The notes under the pieces were generated by a model, which was not told the DNA's origin, did no database searches, and saw nothing but the letters and a program-made list of their open reading frames with translations. Source: Haloglomus litoreum (lineage in GTDB: Archaea; Halobacteriota; Halobacteria; Halobacteriales; Haloarculaceae). From it: a DNA stretch of 64,000 nt. Shown piece after piece: positions 17,276 through 25,479 of this stretch (the stretch's first letter is position 1; each line of letters starts with the position of its first letter). A program made the position numbers and the translations under genes. The DNA is taken from assembly GCF_029338515.1 (NCBI RefSeq), contig NZ_CP119988.1, positions 558,001 to 622,000 of the forward strand, read 5' to 3'.

Positions 17276-18271
17276 TCAAGCGTAAGGGTCGAACAGACGG
17301 GATTCTTCTTTAGCTTCGTCTTTCGACTGTTGGAGATAGATGAGAGTTGTATCGAGTTCGTCGTGGCCGAGAAGGCTTTGAAGTGAGCGAATATCGATAT
17401 CTGACCGGATAGCCTGCATCGCAAAGGAGTGACGGAGTGTGTGAGCTGTCACCCGGTGGATTTTCCGCCCATCGGAATACTCTGCGATAACCTCCTGTAG
17501 ACCGGCTTCTTCTGCTGCCTCTTTGATCATCTGTCCGATATAGGCACCGGAGATGTGTTCGCGCTTGTTCGTCGGGAACAGATACGGGGATTCATCGGCG
17601 TAGGTCATACTCTCTCGACCGCCGTAATCCAGCCATTGCGAGAGATGAAACCCGATGTATTCCTCGTTATAGGACACAAGGCGGCTGTTTTCTGATTTCA
17701 TCGGAGGGATGAAGATAGATTTGTCCTTGCGATCTATATTATCTACCTTACACTTCGCTAATTCTCCCCGGCGAAAGCCGCAGTTGAACATCAGACGAAT
17801 CATCAACTCATTCCTGAGTCTCGGGGCCGGAACATTATCCACTAACTCCGAAACTTCGTCAGACATTAAGTACGGAAATTCGTCCTGTGTAGTGTCCGAA
17901 AGGCCAGATTTCTTTTTCGTATCACCACGGAGAAAGCGTTTGTCGTCGCTATCAAGGCCGTCATACGGATTCTCCGGCACGTCCGGCATATCGAACCGTT
18001 CCTCCAACTTCTCCATATCTTGATAGAATTTTGAGATAGCCGACACCCGCTGACTGATAGTGGTGGGGGCCATCCCTTCGTCAGTCAACTCCTCGATGAA
18101 AACGAGCAAGTCCACAGAGTCGGCATCCCACACACTCTTGTCTCGGTTCTCCGAAAGCCAGTCCCGCCAATTCTCTGCGTGCCGGGCGTACCGCTTGACG
18201 GTCGAATCTGCCGAGCCACGCCCTCTGCGCTTCTTGAAACGGTCTACAGCCTTTTCAAACGCCTCCGTCAT
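17276..18271 (-). CDS. Tyrosine recombinase / integrase (XerC/D-like)
   Basis: The 331-aa protein has an N-terminal SAM-like core-binding domain (about residues 5-100) and a catalytic domain with the full active-site set: Arg167 in CGFRRGELA, His277 and Arg280 in AHTLRHSF, His303 in LLGHDELD and nucleophile Tyr312 in TLIYLQ. It should cut and rejoin DNA at the element ends, where a 7-bp core between inverted arms is seen. Its ATG overlaps the stop of the upstream regulator gene (ATGA), implying translational coupling. The gene lies inside the element and reads away from the right end. Confidence 0.95.
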   Translation of the reverse strand: MTEAFEKAVDRFKKRRGRGSADSTVKRYARHAENWRDWLSENRDKSVWDADSVDLLVFIEELTDEGMAPTTISQRVSAISKFYQDMEKLEERFDMPDVPENPYDGLDSDDKRFLRGDTKKKSGLSDTTQDEFPYLMSDEVSELVDNVPAPRLRNELMIRLMFNCGFRRGELAKCKVDNIDRKDKSIFIPPMKSENSRLVSYNEEYIGFHLSQWLDYGGRESMTYADESPYLFPTNKREHISGAYIGQMIKEAAEEAGLQEVIAEYSDGRKIHRVTAHTLRHSFAMQAIRSDIDIRSLQSLLGHDELDTTLIYLQQSKDEAKEESRLFDPYA

Positions 18272-18771
18272 TCCTCAGTCCTCCGGTAGTACGTCGGGCC
18301 ACCCTGCTCCGGCTGCCCGGCGATCTCCACCATATTCGTCTGTTCTGCCAGCCGGGTTAGTGCCTGAGTCACCTCCATTTCATCGCGGTCAATCCTTTCC
18401 GCGATTTCTGCTGGCTGGATAGAGCCAGAGTGAGGTAAAGACTTGAATATTTCATTCTTAAGGTTCGTTTTCTCTGAAGCGCCGACTTCCTCCTCCAGCG
18501 TGTTAACCCGGCGGTCAAGACTGCTCAGGGTATCCTGTATGCTGCTGAGAGTCCCGTCAATCGATTCCAACACTTCGGTAGTATCATCGGCTGTCCCACT
18601 CTCATCCCGCCCTCTGGGCACGGCGGGACCCTCCTCGGACAACTCGTGAGCGACAGCAGTACGGATGAGATCGGAGAGGCTGGAATACTCCACCGACTCA
18701 GATACCGCTTCGTCCCACTCCTCCTTTTGTGAGGGGGATACCGTCAGATTGACGCGCTTCCTGTCTGCCAT
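18268..18771 (-). CDS. Ribbon-helix-helix-like DNA-binding protein of the element
   Basis: The 167-aa protein begins MADRKRVNLTVSPSQKEEWD and continues SLSDLIRTAVAHEL, an RHH-type N-terminal DNA-binding pattern. A coiled-coil region follows (TEVLESIDGTLSSIQDTLSSL), then a C-terminal winged-helix-like part (IQPAEIAERIDRDEMEVTQALTRLAE). The layout fits a dimeric regulator or recombination directionality partner of the integrase; similar small genes sit just upstream of integrases in other haloarchaeal elements. The start is chosen at MADRKR because gttttattcat lies about 25-30 nt upstream; an earlier in-frame ATG would run across the attachment site. Confidence 0.78.
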   Translation of the reverse strand: MADRKRVNLTVSPSQKEEWDEAVSESVEYSSLSDLIRTAVAHELSEEGPAVPRGRDESGTADDTTEVLESIDGTLSSIQDTLSSLDRRVNTLEEEVGASEKTNLKNEIFKSLPHSGSIQPAEIAERIDRDEMEVTQALTRLAEQTNMVEIAGQPEQGGPTYYRRTEE

Positions 18772-18818
18772 TACGACTCTACTGACACACGGGCTATGAA
18801 TAAAACTTGTGTAAGATA

Positions 18819-18840
18819 GCACAGGAACGACTACATCCAC
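18819..18840. other. Right attachment site (attR) of the integrative element
   Basis: Element arm GCACAGGAA (18819-18827), core CGACTAC (18828-18834), then permease codons beginning ATCC. Pairing the element arm here with the element arm at the left end (TTCCTGCGC, 15300-15308) rebuilds an attP with 9-bp arms that match at eight positions. Confidence 0.8.
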
Positions 18841-19353
18841 GAGGTACTCACCTCGCCGCTCTCCTATCGCGAGCAGGTTGCGGCCTACACCCTCGCGTCG
18901 ATGCTCCGGGGCCTGATGGTCGGGTTCATCATCGTCGGGGTCGGGCTCGTCTTCCTGCCGTTCGCCATCGACCGCTCGTTCGTCCCCATCGAGCGGCCGT
19001 TCTACCTCGTCGCGTTCATGCTGGTCGTGACCACGCTGTTCGCCTCGTTCGGCGTCATGGGCGGGCTCTGGGCCGAGGACTTCGACTACCTGACGGTGCT
19101 CAACCAGTTCATCCTCCGGCCGCTCGTCTTCTTCGGCGGCGTCTTCTACTCGCTGGACGTCCTGCCGCCGCTGTACCGGACGCTCTCGCTGCTGAACCCG
19201 ATGATCTACATGGTCAACGGCGTCCGCTACGGCTTCCTCGGCTACGCAGACGTGGATCCGAACGCCTCGCTGGTCGTCCTGACGGGGCTGACGGTAGTCG
19301 TCATCGCGGCGAACGTGGCGCTGTTCCGGCGCGGATACGGACTCATCGACTGA
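18835..19353 (+). pseudogene. ABC-2 permease, 3' portion
   Basis: From the end of the element the frame reads IHEVLTSPLSYREQVAAYTL and continues through four hydrophobic segments (LRGLMVGFIIVGVGLVFL, FYLVAFMLVVTTLFASFG, PLVFFGGVFYSLDVLP, LVVLTGLTVVVIAANVAL) to a stop. This is the C-terminal two thirds of an ABC-2 permease, in frame with the 5' part at 14961-15299. An internal ATG at 18901 could be used, but a protein without the first helices is unlikely to work. Confidence 0.92.
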
Positions 19354-19488
19354 AGCGAGCTTTCTACTCGTCGGGTTTCCTCGCGCTCGCTCCGCTCGCG
19401 CGGTATACAGGCGCTCGGAGGATACCTGATGCGGCGGATACCCGGACGCCAGTCCGTGCTCAAACCACCCGTCGTGACCGTCGGAACC

Positions 19489-19746
19489 TCATTCATCCCC
19501 CGACTGGCTCTCCGCTCCAACGTCAGGTGTGACCGCCTCGACCAGCGAGAGCAGGATTATCGCGAAGACGAGGAATCCGCCACCCAGCGCTAGAATGAGG
19601 CTGAGGCCGAAATTGCCGCCGAAATCGTCGTCACAGCACGGTGTCGGAGAGTCCGTGGTCGATTGCGCGGCGGCAGGACTCCCGACACCGGCTACCAGGC
19701 AGATGACGACGACCCAGCGGACGAGGGGTGCGGTCACGTCGGCCAC
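19489..19746 (-). CDS. Small exported membrane protein, unknown
   Basis: An 85-aa product with an N-terminal signal-like segment (VRWVVVICLVAGVGSPAAA), a short exposed part PTPCCDDDFGGNF with a Cys pair and acidic cluster, one further membrane helix (LSLILALGGGFLVFAIILLSLV) and a short acidic tail. It starts with GTG; a nearby ATG is out of frame. I recognise no family. It converges on the ABC permease remnant. Confidence 0.6.
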   Translation of the reverse strand: MADVTAPLVRWVVVICLVAGVGSPAAAQSTTDSPTPCCDDDFGGNFGLSLILALGGGFLVFAIILLSLVEAVTPDVGAESQSGDE

Positions 19747-19794
19747 CCATGAACGAACTATGATCGGTTTTCTGCCGATTTCTGGGGGACTGAC

Positions 19795-21216
19795 CTACCG
19801 GTTCAGCGTGTGGATGGCCTCGCCGCGCGCGTTCATCACGGCCTCCATCGACGCCTCCGCGAGCGTCGGGTGCGTGTGGACCGTCGAGGCGACGTCCTCC
19901 AGCCGGGCGCCCATCTCGATGGCGAGCGCGAACTCGGCGATGAGTTCCGACGCCTCGGGCGCGACGATCTGCGCGCCCAGCACGAACTCGGACTCCCCGT
20001 CGGCGACCACGCGGACGAACCCCTCGGGCTCGTTCAGCGTGAGCGCGCGCCCGGAGGCGTTCATCGGCATCTTCCCGACGACGGGCTCGAAGCCGGCCTC
20101 GGTGGCCTCGTCGGCGGTCATGCCGACGGTGGCGACCTCCGGGTCCGTGAACACGGCCGCCGGCATCGCCTGGTAGTCGAGGCCGGCGGGTTCGCCGGCG
20201 ACCACGTCGGCGGCGACCTCGCCCTCCTTCGAGGCCTTGTGTGCGAGCATCGGCTCGCCGGCCACGTCGCCGATGGCGAACACGTGGTCGACGGCCGTGC
20301 GGCACTGGTCGTCGGTCGGGATGAAGCCGTTGTCGTCCGTCTCGATGCCCAGCGCCTCGAGGTTCATCGTGTCGGTCACGGGTTCGCGCCCGACCGCCTG
20401 GAGGACGACATCGGCGGCGAACTCCGTCTGGTTCTCGTCCTCGTCGACGGTCGTGACGCGCAGGCCCGTCGGCGTCTCGGTCCAGGCGTCGGCGGCCTCA
20501 CCGAACCGGAACTCCACGCCGAGTTCCTCGGCGCGCTTGCGGACCACGCGCGAGATGTCGTCCTCGTACGCGGGCAGGGCCGAGTCCAGCATCTCGACGA
20601 CGGTCACGTCGGCGCCGAGCTTCGCGAACGTCGTCGACAGCTCCATCCCGATGTAGCCCGCCCCGACCACGAGCATCCGGTCGGGCACCTCGTCCATCGC
20701 GAGCGCCCCGGTCGAGGAGATGACGTGCTCGCCGTCGAAGTCGAACGGGACCGCCGTCGGCCGCGAGCCGGTCGCGATGATGGCGTGCTCGAACTCCAGC
20801 GACTCGCTGCCCTGCCCCTCGCCCTGGTGGGCCACCCGGACCTTGTTCTCGGAGGCGAACTCCGCGCGCCCCTCGACGAGGTTGACGCCGTTCGCCTTGC
20901 AGAGCTTCTCGACGCCGCCCGTGAGCTGGCCGACCACCTCGTCCTTCCAGCCCTTCAGCCGGGCCATGTCGACGGCGGGGTCGGCGTGGATGCCCATCTC
21001 CTCGGACTCGCCCGCCGTGTGTGCGCGGTCCGCGGCGGTGATGTACGCCTTCGAGGGGATGCAGCCCTCGTTGAGGCAGGTCCCGCCGTACGCGTCCTTC
21101 TCGACGAGTGTCGTGTCGATGCCCTGCTGGGCGGCGCGGATGGCGGCCACGTAGCCACCCGGGCCCGCGCCCACGACGAGGAGGTCCGTTCCGGTTGAGA
21201 TGTCTCCGACGACCAT
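19795..21216 (-). CDS. lpdA: Dihydrolipoamide dehydrogenase
   Basis: This 473-aa FAD enzyme has the dinucleotide motif VVGAGPGGYVAAIRAAQ, the redox-active disulfide GGTCLNEGCIPSK (Cys47, Cys52), the NAD motif VVGAGYIGMELSTTFAKLG, the second FAD motif VFAIGDVAGEPMLAHKA and the C-terminal interface with HTHPTLAEA supplying the catalytic His-Glu pair. It reoxidises dihydrolipoamide in 2-oxoacid dehydrogenase complexes or glycine cleavage. In other haloarchaea it commonly follows pdhA-B-C genes, but here it stands alone between a small membrane protein gene and a repeat-rich stretch. Confidence 0.96.
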   Translation of the reverse strand: MVVGDISTGTDLLVVGAGPGGYVAAIRAAQQGIDTTLVEKDAYGGTCLNEGCIPSKAYITAADRAHTAGESEEMGIHADPAVDMARLKGWKDEVVGQLTGGVEKLCKANGVNLVEGRAEFASENKVRVAHQGEGQGSESLEFEHAIIATGSRPTAVPFDFDGEHVISSTGALAMDEVPDRMLVVGAGYIGMELSTTFAKLGADVTVVEMLDSALPAYEDDISRVVRKRAEELGVEFRFGEAADAWTETPTGLRVTTVDEDENQTEFAADVVLQAVGREPVTDTMNLEALGIETDDNGFIPTDDQCRTAVDHVFAIGDVAGEPMLAHKASKEGEVAADVVAGEPAGLDYQAMPAAVFTDPEVATVGMTADEATEAGFEPVVGKMPMNASGRALTLNEPEGFVRVVADGESEFVLGAQIVAPEASELIAEFALAIEMGARLEDVASTVHTHPTLAEASMEAVMNARGEAIHTLNR

Positions 21217-21383
21217 GCACCCGGTCTCACGCGGCGGGTACTAAAACTGGCAGGTCTTGCCGCTCGATCCGATGAGTGTTGGAGGGCGGTGGAATCGTCC
21301 CGCAACGGTCCCTGTGCTACCAATGGCGGCAACCACGACGACCGGACCGGAACCACCTCGAAAGCCCCCGCCCGCTCGACTTC

Positions 21384-21430
21384 CGTCAGAGCAAGCTCTG
21401 ACGACTTCTGGCTCGCTCCGCTCGCCAGAA
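21384..21430. repeat. Two adjacent hairpins
   Basis: CGTCAGAGC-aa-GCTCTGACG (21384-21403) is followed by TTCTGGC (21406-21412) and GCCAGAA (21424-21430). The first shares its GTCAGAGC/GCTCTGAC arms with a hairpin inside the ABC permease gene at 28083-28101. Confidence 0.65.
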
Positions 21431-21468
21431 CGGCCGGGAGTCGCTGCGCTCCTCGCTCGCGTTGCTCG

Positions 21469-21527
21469 CTGCGGTGCTTGCTTCCTCCGGACCGGGTCGA
21501 GACGGGCGGCCCCTTTCAGTCCCACCC
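21469..21527 (+). repeat. Dispersed 59-bp repeat, copy C
   Basis: It runs from CTGCGGTGCTTGCTTCCTCC to GGCCCCTTTCAGTCCCACCC. It is an inverted partner of copy D 310 bp away and mixes features of both sub-types (CGGGTCGAG block with a TTTCAGTCCC end). Confidence 0.7.
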
Positions 21528-21836
21528 TGTTGCCCGTCTCACCGAGCGTTCGTGCGTGGTGGTTCCGGGCGAGCACGGTGTCCCCACACCTCCCCGCGCG
21601 AGCGCGGCGGTAGGCCTCGTCACCCCTCGCTTCGCTCGGGCGACTCGGCCGAGACGCGCTCGCGCGCTTCCTTTGCTCGGAACCAGCCGGCCGACCAGCC
21701 GCCATCCGACCGGGAGCGCGGGGCGCCACGCGCCCCGAGCGAACGGCGAAGCCGTGAGCCGCGTGGCCGAGCGCAAGCGAGGCCCGCGCGACCTGGGGAA
21801 GGGCAGGGGCGCCGCTCCGCACGGCAGGCCACCTCC

Positions 21837-21894
21837 GGGTGGGAATGGAAGGGGCGGTGGGCTCGACCCGTCCCGGACGACGTAAGCACCGCAG
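21837..21894 (-). repeat. Dispersed 58-bp repeat, copy D
   Basis: On the minus strand it reads from CTGCGGTGCTTACGTCGTCC to CCCCTTCCATTCCCACCC, nearly the same as copy A at 3464-3521. Confidence 0.7.
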
Positions 21895-22064
21895 GGAGTG
21901 AACGGAGTGAGCGACCGAGGAGCGCAACGAGGCCCGGACGGTCGAGCCCACCGGGGCTTCCTATCCGGTTCCGCTGTTGTCGAGGCTCGGGGGTAGATAC
22001 TCGAACGAGAGGATCGGACAAACATTCTGGACAGAGATCATCTATTTGCGTTCGATTGGGTGAA

Positions 22065-22298
22065 CTACGTCTCGCAGTAGCCGTGTTTGCGGATGCACTG
22101 CAGCATCTCCTCGCGCTCGGTGTGCTTGTGGAGTCGCGTGGGGGTGTCGCAGTAGTACGTCTCGCCGTCGAAGCGGAGCGTCACCTCGTGTTCGCCGCCG
22201 AACGCCTCGGTCCGGACGACCACGCGGGTCCCGTTCTCGATGCTGTCGAGTAGTTCCTCGGCGTCGCACTCTCCCTGCTCGATGACCTCGGTCGTCAT
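22065..22298 (-). CDS. Small conserved-looking haloarchaeal protein, unknown
   Basis: A 77-aa acidic protein: an N-terminal helical part (EQGECDAEELLDSIENG), a beta segment TRVVVRTEAFGGEHEVTLRFDGETYYC and a His/Cys-containing tail RLHKHTEREEMLQCIRKHGY. Codon use is typical of the genome. No function can be assigned; the Cys and His residues could bind a metal. It lies downstream of, and on the same strand as, the HxlR regulator gene, 57 bp away. Confidence 0.7.
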   Translation of the reverse strand: MTTEVIEQGECDAEELLDSIENGTRVVVRTEAFGGEHEVTLRFDGETYYCDTPTRLHKHTEREEMLQCIRKHGYCET

Positions 22299-22355
22299 TG
22301 GCGACGCGTACGCCGGCGCCCGGCAAGAGCGTTCGGTGGGTGGCGACGGCCGGGG

Positions 22356-22715
22356 TCAGGCGTCCGTGGGCGCGGCGAGGTGCTCCTGGCCCCACTCCCG
22401 CATCGCCACGATGATGGGCTCCAGCGAGCGGCCCCGCTCGGTCAGGGAGTACTCCACCCGGAACGGCTTCTCGCTCACGACCTCGCGGGTGACGAGGCCG
22501 TGCTCCTCCAGGTCCTCCAGTGAGTCGGACAGTACCTTCGAGGAGACCCCGTCGACGGCCTCCTTCAGGGCGTTGAACCCCTGGGGGCCCTCCTTCAGCA
22601 GCCGGTGGACGATGACCGGGTGCCACTTCCGCCCGAGGATGGTCGCGGTCGAGGTGATGGGACACCACTCCTCGCCCGCACACCAGACCTCGAGTCGACC
22701 GTCGTGCTCGCTCAT
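22356..22715 (-). CDS. HxlR-family winged-helix transcriptional regulator
   Basis: The 119-aa protein has the HxlR winged helix: CPITSTATILGRKWHPVIVH, FNALKEAVDGVSSKVLSDSL (recognition helix) and the wing VVSEKPFRVEYSLTERG. The N-terminal part has two cysteines (VWCAGEEWCP), as in HxlR/YodB proteins that respond to electrophiles or redox state; that response is inference. The start MSEHDGRLE fits a ccttatctc box about 25 nt upstream; a start five codons earlier is possible. It is divergent from the exchanger gene. Confidence 0.9.
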   Translation of the reverse strand: MSEHDGRLEVWCAGEEWCPITSTATILGRKWHPVIVHRLLKEGPQGFNALKEAVDGVSSKVLSDSLEDLEEHGLVTREVVSEKPFRVEYSLTERGRSLEPIIVAMREWGQEHLAAPTDA

Positions 22716-22873
22716 GCCCGGAGCTACCATCCCCTCCCGAGATAAGGTTACCTCCGGAAAGTGAGTGGTGCGCAGGTGCGCCGGTCCGCCTCGACCGGAC
22801 GGCGGTGCGCTCCGGGGTGGCCGTGCGCTCCATGCCACGACGTTTTTGCTCGGGGCGGTCGCACGCCCGGCAG

Positions 22874-23896
22874 ATGCTCCGGTTGCTGGAACTCTCGGTC
22901 ATCGCCGTCGTGGCGACCGCCGTCGTCTGGAAGGGGAGCGAGTGGCTCGAGGGCGCCAGCAAGAACCTCTCGGCGCACTACGGCCTCCCGCCGGTCGTGC
23001 AGGGGGCCGTCGTCGTGGCCATCGGGTCGTCGTTCCCCGAGCTGGTGAGCGTCGTCCTGAGCACGGCCCCGCCGCCCATCGGCGCCGGGCAGTTCGACCT
23101 CGGCGTGAGCGCCGTCGTCGGCTCGGCCGTGTTCAACCTGCTCGTCATCCCCGCAGTGTCGGGCATCCTCGGCGACGAGGTGTCTGCCTCGCGCGCCATC
23201 GTCTACAAGGAGGCCCAGTTCTACATGGTCGCCGTCTCGGCCGTCGTGATCACGTTCGCGCTGGCGGTCATCTACTACCCCGTTCCCGAGGACCGGCTCG
23301 TCGGAACCGTCACGCGGCCGCTGGCGGCCATCCCGGTGCTGCTGTACGGCGTCTACGTCTTCACACAGTACCAGGACACGAACGACTTCGACGCGCCCGA
23401 CGCCGGCGAGATCGACATCGCGCGCCAGTGGGGCTGGCTCGCGCTCAGTCTCGTCGTCATCGCGGTCGCCGTCGAGGGACTGGTGGAGGCGGCCGTCGGC
23501 TTCGGCGACTTCTTCGGGACCCCCTCCTTCCTCTGGGGGCTCACCGTCATCGCGGCCGGGACCTCGCTCCCGGACACGCTCGTCTCCGTCCGTGCCGCCC
23601 AGGAGAACCGCGGCGAGACCTCGCTGGCGAACGTGCTCGGGAGCAACGTCTTCGACCTGCTCGTCGCCGTGCCGGTCGGCGTCCTCATCGTCGGCGCCGT
23701 CCCGGTCAACTTCGGCGTCGCGGTGCCGCTGCTGGGCTTTCTCACCGTGGCGACCGTCATCGTCTTCGGCTTCCTCCGGACGGAGCTGACCCTGTCGGTC
23801 CGGGAGTCCTACGCCCTGCTCGGGCTGTACGCCGTCTTCATCGTCTGGATGGTACTGGAGACGTTCGGCGTGCTCGGGTTCGTCCCCGGGGCGTAG
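22874..23896 (+). CDS. Sodium/calcium exchanger family (CaCA) membrane protein
   Basis: The 340-aa protein has two alpha-repeats characteristic of cation/Ca2+ antiporters, VAIGSSFPELVSVVLS near residue 55 and IAAGTSLPDTLVSVRAAQ near residue 230, each followed by GSNVFDLL-like or GSAVFNLLV motifs, and about ten helices. Such proteins exchange Ca2+ for Na+ or H+ across the cytoplasmic membrane. The ATG giving MLRLLELSV has a cgacgtttttgctc box 25-30 nt upstream, preferred over an in-frame ATG 23 codons earlier. Confidence 0.9.
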   Translation: MLRLLELSVIAVVATAVVWKGSEWLEGASKNLSAHYGLPPVVQGAVVVAIGSSFPELVSVVLSTAPPPIGAGQFDLGVSAVVGSAVFNLLVIPAVSGILGDEVSASRAIVYKEAQFYMVAVSAVVITFALAVIYYPVPEDRLVGTVTRPLAAIPVLLYGVYVFTQYQDTNDFDAPDAGEIDIARQWGWLALSLVVIAVAVEGLVEAAVGFGDFFGTPSFLWGLTVIAAGTSLPDTLVSVRAAQENRGETSLANVLGSNVFDLLVAVPVGVLIVGAVPVNFGVAVPLLGFLTVATVIVFGFLRTELTLSVRESYALLGLYAVFIVWMVLETFGVLGFVPGA

Positions 23897-23953
23897 ACGG
23901 TGCAGAACCAGTGGCCCGGGCATCGGTGACCCGGAGCTCGTGATCGGCGGCGC

Positions 23954-24394
23954 TCACGCGAGCGGCTGCCGGTCCGTCAGCACGGCCACGACGACGGCGT
24001 ACGCGACGACGTGCATCACGCCCAGCACGGCCACGCCCGCGGTCGTCGCGCCGGGGAGCGTGGACGCGAAGTTGAGCGTGACGGCGGAGGCCAGCACCAC
24101 GACCGTCGCGAGGGCGGTGAAGTTGCGCTTCGGACGCGCTGTGTACCGCGCGAGTACGGCGTAGAGGACGGCCCCGCCGAGCACCGCGACCGCGGTGGCG
24201 AGGGCCACGGGGACGATGCCGAGCGGCTCGAAGGCGGCCACGCCCGCGACCCGTGCGCCACCGAGCAACAGCAGGTTGGCGAGGACGGCGGCCACGAAGC
24301 CGATGCCGACCCGGCGGCGGAACGACCCGAGCGTCGCCGCTACGGACTCCCGCTCCGACTCCACGACCGCTGATTCCTCTATTCGAGTTGCCAT
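23954..24394 (-). CDS. Four-helix membrane protein (DUF6069-like)
   Basis: The 146-aa protein has four hydrophobic helices in the pattern of DUF6069: GFVAAVLANLLLLGGARVAG, PVALATAVAVLGGAVLYAVLA, ALATVVVLASAVTLNF and AVLGVMHVVAYAVVVAVL, with a conserved-looking MHVVAY. The family name is from memory and its function is unknown. Start MATRIEESAVV is supported by a gtttatgc box at about -27. It converges on the exchanger gene. Confidence 0.72.
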   Translation of the reverse strand: MATRIEESAVVESERESVAATLGSFRRRVGIGFVAAVLANLLLLGGARVAGVAAFEPLGIVPVALATAVAVLGGAVLYAVLARYTARPKRNFTALATVVVLASAVTLNFASTLPGATTAGVAVLGVMHVVAYAVVVAVLTDRQPLA

Positions 24395-24498
24395 GCCGCA
24401 CGTACGCGCGCCAGGAGCATAAACCTGAGAGTGCCATATGGCCCCACCGAGGTCCGTGCCCCCCATCGGGCGTCATCCGGAGCCGCCCCGGGTCCGTT

Positions 24499-25479
24499 CT
24501 AGGCCCACGCGTCCCGGTGGAAGCGGGCGTAGTCGTGGATTTCACGGGGCTCCGCCCCCGTCGCGCGGCGCACGTCGTCGGTCGGCTCGGACTGCCCCCG
24601 GAGGCGCGCGATGGTGTAGATGACACACTGGACGAGCGCGAACCCGAGGTCGTCGCCCAGGCGGTCGGAGTGCCAGAGGAACCGCGGGACGGAGGGTCGG
24701 ACGTACTCGACCTCGCGACCGAGTTCCGCGCTCAGCACCGCGGCCACGTCGTCGAACGTGAGCCGCTCGGGCCCCGTCGGCTCGTAGGCCGCCACCCCCG
24801 GCTCCAGTTCCGCAGTCGGGTCGACCCCGGGGCCGGCCTCCCCCACCAGCGCCGCGACGCCGACGGCGGCCACGTCGCGGGCGTCGACCATCGCCAGCGC
24901 GGCGCCGCCGGCGGGCACCCAGATCTCGTCGCTCCCCCAGATGGCCCGCCGGTGGAACGTGTGCAGGTTGTCCATGAAGAAGCCCGCACGGACGAACGTC
25001 GACGCCACGCCGCGCTCGCGGAGGCGTGCCTCCAGCCGCGCGTGCGGGAGCCACGGGTTCCGGTCGGCACCCTGCACGGAGAGCAGCACGCACGACGCGC
25101 CCGCCTCCGCGAGGCGGTCCACGAACGGGAACATCCGGTCCTCGACGGCGCTCACGTCGCCCGGCCGGACCAGGAACACCTCCGACACGCCCGCGAGCGC
25201 CGGGCCGTACGTCTCGGGCTCGTCGAAGGAGAAGCGGACGGCCTCCACGGCCGGGGGGTCGCCGGCCGCCTCCCCCGCTGTCCCGGCGCGCTCCCCCGCG
25301 GCAGCGTCGGCGACGCCGCCGTCTGTCGCCTCCTCGACGACGTCGAACCCGAGGTCGGCCAGCGCGCGCTCCGGGTCGCGCGAGGCGACCCGGACGGGGA
25401 CGCCGCGGTCGTGGAGTTCGCCCACGACGTGCCGACCGACCGTCCCGGTCGCGCCGGTGACGAGGACCCTCCCGGCCAT
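24499..25479 (-). CDS. NmrA-like NAD(P)-binding Rossmann protein
   Basis: The 326-aa protein has a Rossmann fold start VLVTGATGTVGRHVVGELHDRG and the NmrA-type substrate-domain pattern (VLLSVQGADRNPWLPHARLEARLR, TFVRAGFFMDNL, MVDARDVAAVGVAAL). Relatives bind NADP(H) as redox sensors or reduce quinones. Its ATG overlaps the stop of the upstream gene by one base (TGATG), so the two are co-transcribed; a divergent HxlR regulator lies beyond. The insert of about 30 residues rich in Ala/Gly (GVADAAAGERAGTAG) is low complexity. Confidence 0.87.
   Translation of the reverse strand: MAGRVLVTGATGTVGRHVVGELHDRGVPVRVASRDPERALADLGFDVVEEATDGGVADAAAGERAGTAGEAAGDPPAVEAVRFSFDEPETYGPALAGVSEVFLVRPGDVSAVEDRMFPFVDRLAEAGASCVLLSVQGADRNPWLPHARLEARLRERGVASTFVRAGFFMDNLHTFHRRAIWGSDEIWVPAGGAALAMVDARDVAAVGVAALVGEAGPGVDPTAELEPGVAAYEPTGPERLTFDDVAAVLSAELGREVEYVRPSVPRFLWHSDRLGDDLGFALVQCVIYTIARLRGQSEPTDDVRRATGAEPREIHDYARFHRDAWA

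Larger units (their letters stand above)
15293..18834. mobile_element. 3.5-kb integrative element inside an ABC permease gene
   Basis: The element runs between two copies of the core CGACTAC (15293-15299 and 18828-18834) within the longer direct repeat GGAACGACTAC. It is visibly less GC-rich than its surroundings and uses more AT-ending codons. It encodes, from the right end, a ribbon-helix-helix-like regulator and a tyrosine recombinase (overlapping ATGA), and on the other strand a Tat lipoprotein; the left 1.1 kb has no convincing gene. No replication or capsid gene is present, so it may be a minimal or decayed relative of haloarchaeal plasmid/virus proviruses. Insertion in a protein gene rather than a tRNA gene is unusual for archaeal integrases. 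Confidence 0.9.
21241..22064. other. 824-bp intergenic stretch with paired inverted repeats
   Basis: No gene with haloarchaeal composition is visible. The stretch contains a hairpin with arms CGTCAGAGC and GCTCTGACG (21384-21403), another with arms TTCTGGC and GCCAGAA (21406-21430), and two inverted copies of a dispersed 58-59 bp repeat (21469-21527 and 21837-21894). The DNA between is GC-rich, with many GCTCGCT/CGAGCG steps. Confidence 0.65.
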
